From Rhizoctonia solani (lineage: Eukaryota; Basidiomycota; Agaricomycetes; Cantharellales; Ceratobasidiaceae), in assembly GCF_016906535.1 (NCBI RefSeq), contig NC_057377.1:1054001-1118000 (forward strand): 64,000 bases of DNA, read 5' to 3'. The stretch's first letter is position 1. Each line of letters opens with the position of its first letter. Made by a program: the position numbers and the translations under genes. The notes under the pieces are model-generated. The model ran no database searches and was not told the DNA's origin. It was given only the letters and a program-made list of their open reading frames with translations. Below, one piece after another: positions 22,622 to 33,021 of this stretch.

Positions 22622-25426
22622 TCACTCGACCACTTCTGCTTGAATTCCAACCAATTCCCGACCTTCTTCGACCATCTCTCCGGCTGTGCAGCCAACGTTC
22701 TGCACTGTCCCATCGACAGAAGCACGCAATACAGTCTCTGTCTTCATACTCTCCAATATAACTACGGCGTCACCCTTCTTCACAGAATCTCCTACTTGAA
22801 CTTTGACTTCCACCACGACGCTAGGCATGGGCGCCCGAATCGAACCTCCTCCAACGCTCTTTGCAAGATCATTACCGAGCGATAGCAGCCATTTGGGCGG
22901 AGGAATACTAAGCACTGTTTTCACGCCTCCATGGAAGATATGCAGACGCTCCGCGGCAGCATTCAGTCCAATCCCAGGTGGGGCTTGGGGGACAATCGTA
23001 GTACGTCGCAATGCATTGTCAAGAGTGCATTCTAAGCGAGTCGAGCTACTGGCTGCAATCCGCGCAGAAACATTTTCAAACGTCCGAGTCGTAGTGGGTG
23101 TTATAATCTGGACTTTGAAGTTGCCTGGGGCGACAGAGGAGACGATAGCCTCCAGGGGTGCTTCACCAAGACTTTCGTGTTGGAATGTGATTCGTCGCTG
23201 ATGAAGGTCTCCACCAAAACGACGAGAGGAAAGAGTGGTCCAAGGGGACGCAGCAGCTTCTGAAACGGTGGGCTGGTCCCGCAATACGACAAATAGCGCT
23301 GCTTGTGCGAGTAAGTCAGGCACTGGCTCTGCTATAGGCGGGAACAATTCGTCGTGGTATTTCTAGGCCAGAATTCAGCACAAGGATAGTAATATAACTT
23401 TCGGCCTACTTTGATAAACCCGGTCTCAACTTCTGCCCGAACAAACGCACTGTGGCTGGCAAGTGTATGCAAAAACTCGATGTTGGTGCTCAATCCGACA
23501 ACATGGTATTCTTCTAATGCTTTGCGCAGCACACGTAAAGCTTCGGTGCGATCGCGACCGTGTACGACCAGTTTGGCAATCAATGGGTCGTAGAAAACCT
23601 CAATGTGCGAACCAGCCTCGAAACCGTCTTCAAGACGCACGGACTCTGATGGGGCAGGTGTGGTCAAATGGAGGAGGGGACCAACATCTGGCATGAAGTT
23701 GTTTCGTGGATTCTCCGCATATATGCTATAAGTTGGGTGTGCTAAGTAATAGCCGATGTGCATATAGCCGGTAACCGTACCGTGCTTCAAAGGCATGCCC
23801 AACCTGAGGGATTTCGTGCTGCTTGAGGGGAAGTGGGTTCCCTGAAGCGACCTATAATCAATTATTAGAACAAGTTGTATAGGTTTGTTACCACCGAACC
23901 TCAAGTTGCCATTGGACCAAATCTTGTTTAGTGATCATTTCAGTAATCGGGTGCTACATAACTCTGTATCAACAACGATTGTTTGTTTAAGTCTATCTAC
24001 GCACCTCTACCTGCAACCGCGTGTTCATCTCCATAAAGTAAAACTGCTGAGTATCATTATCAAAGATGAACTCGACCTGGCCCAGAGAAGGTTCAGTTTA
24101 GTGAAAACATTCAAGATATCTCTGCTTACAGTGCCCGCGCCGACGTATCCAACGGCCTTTGCCGCAGCAACAGCCTTTTCACCCAAGTCGCGACGCACAT
24201 CTTCGCTGAGACCAGGTGCAGGTGCTTCTTCGATGATCTTTTGGTGCCTTCTCTGTACGGAGCAGTCACGCTCCCAAAGACTCACGACATCACCTTTAGT
24301 GTCGCCGAAAACTTGTACTTCTACATGGCGGGGTCGTTCAATGTACTTTTCGACCAAAACCCTGGAATCGCCAAATGATTTGGCGGCTTCGCGTTGAGCC
24401 GATACAAGAGCCTCTTCGAACTCGGAAGCCGAGTACGCGATCTTCATACCCTTTCCTCCACCTCCAAGAACGGCCTTGATAAGGACAGGGAAGCCTATAC
24501 TCTTAGCCTCTGAAAGAAGTTTGGCTGGAGCCTGATCCGATCCATGATAACCGGGCACACAGGGAACTCCCGCTCGTGTCATGATATCCTTCGATTCAGA
24601 CTTGGACGCCATTGAAATTATCGCCGAGGCGGGAGGCCCGATGAAGGTCAATCCAGCATCCGCAAGCTGTTGAGCGAAAATGGCGTTTTCGGACAGAAAT
24701 CCATATCTATTATGACCGTCAAACGACGTACGTAACATTCGAGTAATAGCTTACCCTGGGTGAATCGCTTGAGCTCCACTACGCTTTGCAACATCAATAA
24801 TCTTGTCCATCCGCAGGTAGCTTTCTGACGAAGGCGCAGGCCCAATGCAGTAGGCCTCATCGGCCTGTATGAAAGTATCAGAACTTGAGTGTCATTTTGG
24901 TGAATATCGAAGGAATTAAGAGACATACCATCTTTACATGCAAGGCATCTCGATCGACCTCACTGTATGCAGCCACAGTTTTCACTCCAAGCTTCCGTGC
25001 AGTTCGGATAACTCGACATGCTATCTCTCCCCTAGGCAGAGTCAGAAGAATCAAATTATTGGAAAGCGCATCTCAACATACCGATTAGCAATCAAAATCT
25101 TGTTGAATAAAGGCTTCGCTGCCCCCGGCTTTTTTATGCTACACTGAGGCTGAACTAGATAATTCGATGTAATGTAAGACAAATCATAAGTTAGAGTATT
25201 CAATAACCCACTTACCAGACGCGAAATTACGGCTAGTCCCAACTCTATCTTGGTTTACGGCTCTGGGTGCAGCATAGTTGTGCTGATTGAGACGCACTCG
25301 TCCAATGACGTTTGTGGTGCCCCGCGTCGGTTCAGTGACCAAGGTAGCTAATGTAGACTTCCTCGCAATTGAGGTCGAAGCTTGTCGCAAAACATTCGCA
25401 GTTACTTTCTTGCTCGTTGGGATCAT
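22622..25426 (-). CDS. Methylcrotonyl-CoA carboxylase alpha (biotin-containing) subunit, mitochondrial
   Basis: Biotin-dependent step of leucine breakdown in the mitochondrial matrix: the subunit carboxylates its own biotin with ATP and bicarbonate. ATG 25426 begins a presequence ([20 protein letters not shown], Arg/Ser-rich). Then follow the biotin carboxylase start [31 protein letters not shown], the ATP-grasp loop [15 protein letters not shown], and [39 protein letters not shown]. The C-terminal carrier domain has the biotin lysine in [12 protein letters not shown] instead of the usual A/V-MKM. Stop is 22622-22624. Eight or more short introns are present; an acceptor at CTAG joins RNFAS to [11 protein letters not shown]. 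Propionyl- and acetyl-CoA carboxylases are less likely because of size and the presequence. The beta subunit is not in this window. Confidence 0.88.
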
Positions 25427-25817
25427 ATTTGTCGAGCGCAGTGAACTCGAAGGCCAAAAGATTTCCTCGTGTTCATATTTCTATGGGCGTCATGATCCGT
25501 TCCGAACTAGGAAGTGGCTATGCTACGATCACGAGATCGGGACTTGTTTGGTCCGAATTCACGACACTACTTAGTCAAGTTCATCTGACACTAATTCGTC
25601 GACACTGGCGGGTCAGTGATAGACTTTAAGTTCAGAAACCTGTATATAATAGGTATTTATGCGTATGAGATTGGACGGCTAAATATTAAACGATCCGTCT
25701 AGATGTCGGCTCTCGATGCTAGTCTATTCCGACAAGAACGAGGACTTTATTTACAGTAGGATTTGGTGTCTATACTTGCTATGTTATTTTGGCGGACAGT
25801 AGCATTGACTGTTGCGT
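25427..25817. other. Intergenic region
   Basis: Between the MCC alpha start and the 3' end of the cytochrome b5 reductase gene, both on minus. Probably holds the MCC promoter. Nothing else seen. Confidence 0.5.
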
Positions 25818-27340
25818 CTAGAACTTGAAGACCTTTCCGGGAATAAGCCGAAGACGTTTAGAAAAGCTTTATATCCACCTACCTGCTCTGATGTATAGCC
25901 AAGTTCCTTCAACGCTCCACCAAGGGGCCCTTGCTTCATACCGTCCTTTTTGCCTATCGAAATGGATATCATAAACAATCTCATCGGAGGCCCGTTATGT
26001 ATATCGGAACATACCAGCGATCGCATCGACCTGAGCCGGAGGACCTGTAACCAAACCATATGAGCATCGTGTTCAACTATTGGGTAGATACGAGGCGCAC
26101 CGCAAACGAAGACCATTACTTTATCGCCCAGAGAGGCTGGAGCAATCTCTTTCTTCAGGAAATCTTTCGTAATGAATCCGGTAGACCCTTGATAAATAAT
26201 GAGTAAATAAGGGGCACATATTATACAGGATGATTGATTCACCAGTCCAGTTCTTATCGCCCTTGTCCACCGTGTAAATAACGTCGAAACGGTCGCCATG
26301 CTTGGCCTTGAGTTGATCAAACTCCTCCTTGAGAAGAACATCGGCCGGGGTGACATTACCAAACAACAGCTTGAACTTAGTCTTGTCCTCGGGTTGTGCG
26401 AGCGCATGAGTGAGAAGCTACAAGTTTAGGTGAGCATGTCACTCCAAGTACTCAATCAACTGGCTCTAACCTGGTACATAGGAGTACTAGCAGCACGTCA
26501 GCAAACAAGCGCCGACCCAATTAGCATTACTTACATTCCGCTTCCACCCGCGATCAAGACCACCTCCTCGAATTCGTTATTCTTCCATGGGCGTTTTACA
26601 ATAGGCCCTTTGACTGAAACCTTGTCCCCCGGTTTGAGGTTGTGCAGGTATGGAGTGAGTTTGCCTGGGAAACAGAGACCATATAGATTATATGCGTGAT
26701 ATAAAATATAGACACTTACCGGTATCGTATCGCTTAATCACAAAAGTAACTTCTCCCTCCTTTTGAGGATCAGAGACAGGGGTGTAGGGACGACCAATCG
26801 TACTATGATCCGTTTATTAGACACGATTCACTAGGTTTTTTTTATGGCATGTGCGTACTTTCCCTTCTTATCCTTTGGCGCATTGGGATCGGATTCAGAA
26901 GCTTTTAGATAGACGAGACCCGAAACAGGGAGTAGCGTGGCTTCACCAGCGGGAAGTTCCAGAGTGAAACTGGACAATAAACCCTCGTTAGATCACTGTA
27001 TCAAACACTCGAGTGATACCCTACGTTGCAGTGTTATGGTTGTACGGCTCGACCTTTTTAACAGCGAACTCCTTAAAGTTGTCTTTGTCCAAAGCGCTAA
27101 CAAGCGGCTTTTTGGGTTTGACCTCTGTCTTGTCAGCATAAATGTAGGCGCCAATGCCTAGGAGGCCGCCGACGCCTAGCAACAGCGGGAGATTCGAGGA
27201 TTTGGCAGCAGCAGGAGGCACTGTCGAATATCGGCGGGCCGAGGTCGTCTGTTGTTTGATGTATTTAATGCATCGTAGCGTGCAAACGTTGGCTGCATAT
27301 TACTTACAAGATTACGGGACGCAACACGAAGGAAGGACAT
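25818..27340 (-). CDS. NADH-cytochrome b5 reductase, mitochondrial (MCR1-like)
   Basis: FAD enzyme passing electrons from NADH to cytochrome b5 or related carriers, here probably in the mitochondrial outer membrane or intermembrane space. ATG 27340 gives MSFLRVASRNL, and after one intron TTSARRYSTVPPAAA, a mitochondrial presequence, then the membrane helix LPLLLGVGGLLGIGAYIY. The FAD-binding motif is RPYTPVSDPQKEG (R-x-Y-T/S). LKPGDKVSVKGP, IAGGSGMTPMYQ and the NADH-side KFKLLFGNVTPADVLLKEEF, VFVCGPP follow in the family order. The last exon is tiny: GEQ splices to VFKF before the stop at 25818-25820, the C-terminal Phe expected for this family. Several introns. Confidence 0.88.
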
Positions 27341-27639
27341 TTCGACCTGGCGCAAGAGGGTGGATGGTTAGAAAGATATCGTCAGGCATGGAATTCAAAT
27401 CATGTGCTTACTGATGTAGGGAGAAGAACGCCGCTGGAGAGACGGTGTGTGGTCGATATTTACCAACAGAATTTGAGGATGGCCTGGGAAAACTGATTAT
27501 GACGCAAGGGCGCTTAGTCAAGCTCAATTTGTATCGTCCACTCAGCCCCTCCAAATAAACCTCCATCAGGTAAAGGATGCCGTTGGTACGCCGGTAGTAT
27601 CGAGTTCATTGACGTGTGACGAACATAGGCGGGTCTTTG

Positions 27640-28146
27640 ATGGATTTGAGCGACCATTACGCTGTATTAGGACTTTCGAAAGATGCTACGCCCGGGGAAA
27701 TTCGCCAGTCTTACCGCACAGCACTCTTGAGGGTGCACCCAGACAAACAAGGACAGACTCGCCAAGAGTCTGATTCGGCAGGAGTCGCAATAATACAAAT
27801 ACAAGACGCGTACCGCACCTTGTCAGACCCGGGGCTCCGTGTAGAATATGATCAATTTTTGAAACAGGGAAGGGGGCGCGTTACATTGACTAAGGTGGCT
27901 CAGAGACCGGCAAATGAGATCTCTCTGGACGAATTTACGGAGGAGTTATCTGGGGGCGACGGAGGGTCATCCAGATGGGTGCACCCATGCCGATGTGGTA
28001 ATCAATTTGTGATCGTGGAGGAAGAACTCGAAAAAGGAGTACATTATATAGGGTGTGCTGGCTGCTCTGAAATGGTTTGGGTCGGCTACGAGGCAGTTGA
28101 TGTTATGTCGGACGATGAAACTGGTGGACCTGTCAATTTATCATAA
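27640..28146 (+). CDS. DPH4: Diphthamide biosynthesis J-domain protein DPH4 (DNAJC24-type)
   Basis: Cytosolic co-chaperone and iron donor for diphthamide formation on elongation factor 2. A single exon of 168 residues starts at ATG 27640 (MDLSDHYAVLGLSKDATPGE). The J domain spans residues 5-80, with the HPD motif in RVHPDKQGQTRQES. The C-terminal CSL zinc finger is complete: HPCRCGNQFVI, then GCAGCSEMVWVGYE, giving four cysteines. J domain plus CSL finger at this length is diagnostic for DPH4/Jjj3. The frame is open slightly upstream but lacks another ATG. It is divergent from the cytochrome b5 reductase gene, with about 300 bp between start codons. Confidence 0.93.
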   Translation: MDLSDHYAVLGLSKDATPGEIRQSYRTALLRVHPDKQGQTRQESDSAGVAIIQIQDAYRTLSDPGLRVEYDQFLKQGRGRVTLTKVAQRPANEISLDEFTEELSGGDGGSSRWVHPCRCGNQFVIVEEELEKGVHYIGCAGCSEMVWVGYEAVDVMSDDETGGPVNLS

Positions 28147-28194
28147 ATATTTTGAAAACGATGAGATACACTCGATTAGGCCTACATTATTGTC

Positions 28195-28500
28195 TTAAGT
28201 CTGTGTTCCTCCCGTCGTCGGACCTTGTCCATCTTTCTTGTCAGACTCCAAACCCTCTATCATGCCGCCGAGATTCTTGAGCATTTCATCTAGTTTTCCT
28301 TCCACATCATCTGCAACACCTTCAGCTGCTTCCAATTGTTTCAGCACTTTTGCCAAGTCTTGTTCGCTCAACTCTTCGCCCTCACGGGACAGCACAGAGT
28401 TTATGCCAGCGAGTGCTTCCTCGAGTGCTCGCACTCCATCAATATTTTTGTGGTCATGAGCTACGTTGTTAGACTGTGTCACTTGGGAATTAGAGCTCAT
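28195..28500 (-). CDS. Small acidic coiled-coil protein, function unknown
   Basis: A 101-residue uninterrupted frame from ATG 28498-28500 to the stop at 28195-28197. It is Gln/Asn-rich at the start (MSSNSQVTQSNNVAHDH) and then strongly helical and acidic with heptad-like spacing (GVRALEEALAGINSVL, LAKVLKQLEAAEGVADDVEG, LDEMLKNLGGMIEGLES), ending in a polar tail. It lies tail to tail with DPH4 (48 bp between stops) and head to head with SPB4. The size and helix would suit a small complex subunit. No family is recognised, and a non-coding overlap cannot be fully excluded. Confidence 0.55.
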   Translation of the reverse strand: MSSNSQVTQSNNVAHDHKNIDGVRALEEALAGINSVLSREGEELSEQDLAKVLKQLEAAEGVADDVEGKLDEMLKNLGGMIEGLESDKKDGQGPTTGGTQT

Positions 28501-28737
28501 CGTGGTGATTTCAAGAAGGGGCGCTAGCCCTGTGCAGATCACCCAGGTGCTCGATGAGGTAATCCTTTGATTGGCTCACATTTTGCAAATGAAATTTAGC
28601 CCCGCTTCGTACTCTAGCATAATCTTCGTCGTACCAGTGCCCAAGTATCTTGGGCTGTATTAACACTGGAGGAGTAGACTCGATATTGAAACACAATCTA
28701 AAATTTGAGCTCTGCGTATTGAGTTGGAGTCGCCACA

Positions 28738-31230
28738 ATGTCATCTCTTGCGCAAGCACCATCGTTTGCAGGGTCATGGTCCAAGTTAAATCCCCAATTG
28801 ACACCATGGATGTGAGTCGTTAAGCCCCAGAAGTAAAGATTCAATAACCAAAATTTAAAACTAGTCAAGATGTTATTTCGTCCCAAGGATTCTCACAAAT
28901 GACACCCGTACAAGCCAGTGCTATACCCTTGTTTATGAAGCACAAGGATGTAGTAGTCGAGGTCTGTACCATCAAAGACCCCTTATCTTGGCTAAAACCC
29001 GCAAAGGCTGTTACAGGATCGGGCAAAACACTGGCGTTTGTTGTCCCAATTATCGAAAAATTGATTCGCAGGGGGACACCACTACGCAAGAACGAAGTCG
29101 GAGCTTTGGTTATTTCACCCACACGGTACTTTTAAATTCACCTTAACCTTACTGACCACGAGCTAAATGGGATAGTGATATCTAGTGAACTTGCCGCCCA
29201 AATCCACTCCATTTTTCAGCTCTTTCTGGAAGCTCAACCACCACCTCCTCAGCCAGAGAATGTACATCCTGACGACCCAGCCCTCGCGCCTACCTACCCT
29301 CCCTCACTACTGCTTGTCTCTGGAACTGATTCCACACCGGCCCAAGATACTCAACGATTTTCAGACACATCGGCCGACATTGTGATAGGGACCCCAGGGC
29401 GTATAGAGGAATTTTTACTTGGAAGAGGGTCGAACCGAGTGAGCGTCAAGGAGCTCGAGGTGCTGGTATTGGATGAAGCTGATAGGTAAGTATCAATACT
29501 TGAATGCTCGGATCATTCTCGTGATTTTTTTTATTTCTTTCTAGACTCCTTGATCTCGGCTTTCTTGGATCGATTACCAAAATACTTCGACACCTTCCCA
29601 AGCAGCGGAGAACTGGGCTCTTTAGTGCGACAATGACCGACGCTCTATCTGAGCTAGTACGGGTAGGCTTGCGTAATCCCGTCAGGATTGTAGTAAAGGT
29701 AGAAAATAAGAAACGCAAAGCAGGAGAGGCCGTGATGGCAGAAAGACGTACCCCTGCTACGTGAGTGACCGAGGTCCCGTATCAGCCAGTACTAAAGATT
29801 TTACTAGCCTACAAAATTTATATGTCGTGTGTCGCCCTGAAGAGAAGACAATACAATTTCTGCGCATATTATCACTTGAACGGGAGACACAAGGGTCTGC
29901 AAGGTTCATTGCATACTTCGCAACTTGTGCCTGTGTTGAATATTTTGCTAAAGTGAGTATAAACCAGCTATTGATAGGCACATTCCCTGATTTCGCTTAA
30001 TCTAAGGTTCTCAGCCCGCTGTCCCAGCTATCCAAGACTAAAGTTTACACGCTACACGGACATCTCACCCCAACTAAACGAGCATCTACCCTGGCTGCTT
30101 TTGCCGCACACCCATCTACATCCGATTCTCCCTCACTCTTGCTTGCGACAGACGTGGCCGCACGTGGTCTAGATCTACCAGACGTTGACGTCGTGATACA
30201 ATACGACCCCCCTACGGACCCGAAACAATATAGCCACCGAGCTGGTAGAACAGCTAGGGCTGGGCGCAAGGGTCGCGCTTGGGCACTACTATGCGAAGGC
30301 CGGGAACAGGAATATGTAGGTCAGTGGCCGAGCTTCTTCATTGATGCACAGCTCGTGGGTATTGAGATCTGCTTGCTAGATTTCCTTGCCGTGCGACAAA
30401 TTCCCCTGAAAGAACATCTGTACATCCATGCCAGCGACGAGTCAACGTCTCAAGTTGGAGCAGAACGACCTCTGGACAGTGATGCGCCTATTCTTTTCCA
30501 ATCAATTCGGAACATCGTCCGGAAGGATCGAGACATATATGACAAGGTACTGTCGATAATCAAGGAAGAAGCATATGTATATTGATGTGCCTATCTTTAA
30601 GAGTATGAAGGCCTTTGTGTCATTTGTCCGGGCATACTCTAAGCACGAGGCATCGTACATCTTTCGAATTAAAGATCTAGATCTCGTGGGCGTCGCAAAA
30701 GCGTTTGGTCTAGTTCGACTACCAAAGATGCCGGAACTCACTTCTCGAGAAGGCTGGACCGACCTGGATATCGATGTGAGCTCATTTCCATAGCCTGATG
30801 GAACGCAGCCTCTGACTCGGCTTCTTAGTGGGATACAATTCCATATCTAGACAAGACGCGAGAAGCTCAGCGTCAGGTCGCTCTTCAGACCGCGTCTGAA
30901 ACCGCCGAGGCGCGGCAGCGAGAACGCGAGGCAACACGGGAACAGCGGATGTCGCAAAAGAAGAAGAACAGTGCATGGAGCAACCAAATCGCCCGATCTG
31001 AGGCCCGTGAGTTACGAAAGGAGAAGAAGGGAAGAAAACGAGAGTGGTTGAAGAGGCAGCAGATCTTGGTGGCTGAGACTGAAACGCAAGACAAAGTGTC
31101 CGATGATTCCGGAGATGATGATGGCGAGCAGGATTGGGAAGAACTCAAAGCGGAGGAAAGAGCTTCCAAAAAGATGAAGAAGTCCACTAAGGAGCAAACC
31201 GAGACGATGGCTTCGTATGATGACTTGTAA
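28738..31230 (+). CDS. SPB4: ATP-dependent rRNA helicase SPB4 (DDX55)
   Basis: Nucleolar DEAD-box helicase needed for 60S ribosomal subunit assembly. ATG 28738 starts [20 protein letters not shown]. Helicase motifs in order: Q motif with [12 protein letters not shown], motif [12 protein letters not shown] (after removing an intron with a gtctgt donor), [15 protein letters not shown], motif II VLDEADR, motif III LFSATMT, motif [15 protein letters not shown] and motif [15 protein letters not shown]. The C-terminal SPB4-type extension follows ([26 protein letters not shown], then [16 protein letters not shown]), ending in a Lys/Glu-rich basic tail. Stop is 31228-31230. At least seven introns. 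Confidence 0.93.
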
Positions 31231-31425
31231 TGAGCACATGTTTTTATTCATAAGCCACATTTTTACCCATTATTATACATCACATATGTTTTCTAAAACA
31301 TAAATAAAAGTCCCAAGTGTCAAACAGATAGATATAAAGAGGATCGAAGTAGTAAAAAATAGTGGCTGCGTGGCGATCCAATAAATCAAGTAGAAAAGGC
31401 TCTGACATGTCCTATGCAGGAAACT

Positions 31426-32716
31426 CTAGTGGGGAACGGTACTAACTGGCGTGTAAGCCCCCTTTTTTGTTGAGGAAGGTGTGGTATAGGTTGATGGGTA
31501 TAAATTCGACGGGGGAGGGGAATAACAGGGTGGGGAGCCTTCAGCATCTTGACAGGGTCTGGACGGTTCGTCGTATCGCTGTGGTTGGGTGCGAGTTTGA
31601 GGTGGACCTTCGTATATGAATGGAGTAATAACCGCCGGTTGGTTGAACAAACCCATCTTTTCTTTGTATACGTGCGGCCTAGATTGGCGCCGACGAAGGA
31701 AAAATATCAGGGCAGCAGTAATAATTGCAAGTAGCAAGACCCCGCCCACAACCTGTGAATGCTTTAACTGACGTGAAAAATGAAGCCAAAGCGGTAGTAT
31801 TACTTACTCCACCCGCAATGGCACCCGTATAGGCATTCGCAGAGGTAGAACTAACCATTGCACTGTGAAATAGTAAGAATCTGGGTGCTGTGCAGGCAGG
31901 TGTCACTCACGTTGGGAATGCAGTTTTGGTTCCTGAAGTCAACTGGTGTGCCACTTAAGTATTATCTCTATTCTGATGATCTCCATGTCGACTCACGATT
32001 GTAGCGATGCGAAAGTTTGTGGAATACGAGGTCAAGGTGGCCTTTGCATTTATTGAGGCTCCTAACTAACACATGAAGCCAGGTCAGCACAAGTTAGGTA
32101 AATGATTAATAAGACCAACTAACTCTTGTAGACACCATGCTTATGGTCGACGTGGAGGTGGTGGTATTCGGCTATCATTCGTCGACATCAGCATATATTT
32201 TGGTTTAACATATCTAAGCATAACCTACTTGCACTTGAATAAAGCTCGATTGGCGAACAGAATCATTCGCATCCCAGACTCGAAAGCGGATAAAACTTCC
32301 GGCAGGCTGGTTATTATTCCTGTCTCCAGTAAGAAACCCCATCATCGTGTGCATACAGTCGAATCACTTACCAGAACATCGGAGTAGACCACACTTCCTT
32401 TACGTGTATCCTTTCGCTCTCACTACTACTAACATTCTTCCATACTTCAAACACGTATGGCCACTATCGAAATGTCGTACTTTAATCAGATTGTAGTGTG
32501 TACCCAGATTGGAAACTTACATTGTATTCTTCAGCATCGTGACTCGTCAAGTCTACCTGAACACGGTGTCTCTCTTCACCAACCCTATTGAGCCATATAT
32601 AGTAGACATAAAGGTAGAGATAGCTAACCTAGGACACGCGTTGGAGCAAGGAAATTCCAGGCTACGGCCCCGCGGCAAATGCCAAGAGCAAGTAACAAGA
32701 GTATGAGTAGGGGCAT
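31426..32716 (-). CDS. Single-pass plasma-membrane protein, paralogue of the 20821-22096 product
   Basis: The ATG at 32714-32716 begins MPLLILLLLALGICRGAVAW, a signal peptide, then NFLAPTRVL and, after an intron, ERHRVQVDLTSHDAEEYN. The ectodomain is spread over several small exons. A C-terminal membrane helix (GGVLLLAIITAALIFFL) is followed by RRRQSRPH and a Pro/Tyr-rich tail ending YTPVSTVPH, stop 31426-31428. The W-x-FL start after the signal peptide, the RRR stop-transfer and the P-V-S-T-x-P tail match the other gene, so the two are paralogues. Function unknown; a surface sensor or wall-anchoring role is speculative. Confidence 0.7.
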
Positions 32717-33021
32717 GGCCAATAATGTATGTGGGTGTTCAAGAGCGCAAACTAGGACTTGTTCGAGTATTATAATATGCACTGCCGGTTTAGAGACGAT
32801 GCCCGAGAGTATATTTCATAGAGCCCCGTGCCTCGAACACGATGTGTTGGGTACAGCAAGTTCATTTTTGGTTCGCATGCGAGTAATGCCGGTGGTCGGA
32901 ACACTGCTTTGGGCAGGTGGCAGTGCAGGGTACGCGGATCTCGAATATAATTACAACATACAATATACCACACTTGTTCTTTGTCCATGATCTATATCTA
33001 AACTGCATCGGAAAGCGGACA

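Noticed and set aside
28511..28886. Minus-strand frames opposite the start of SPB4
   Set aside because: They overlap the SPB4 first exon and intron, carry no motif and have no splice partners, while the plus strand gives a clear helicase N-terminus.
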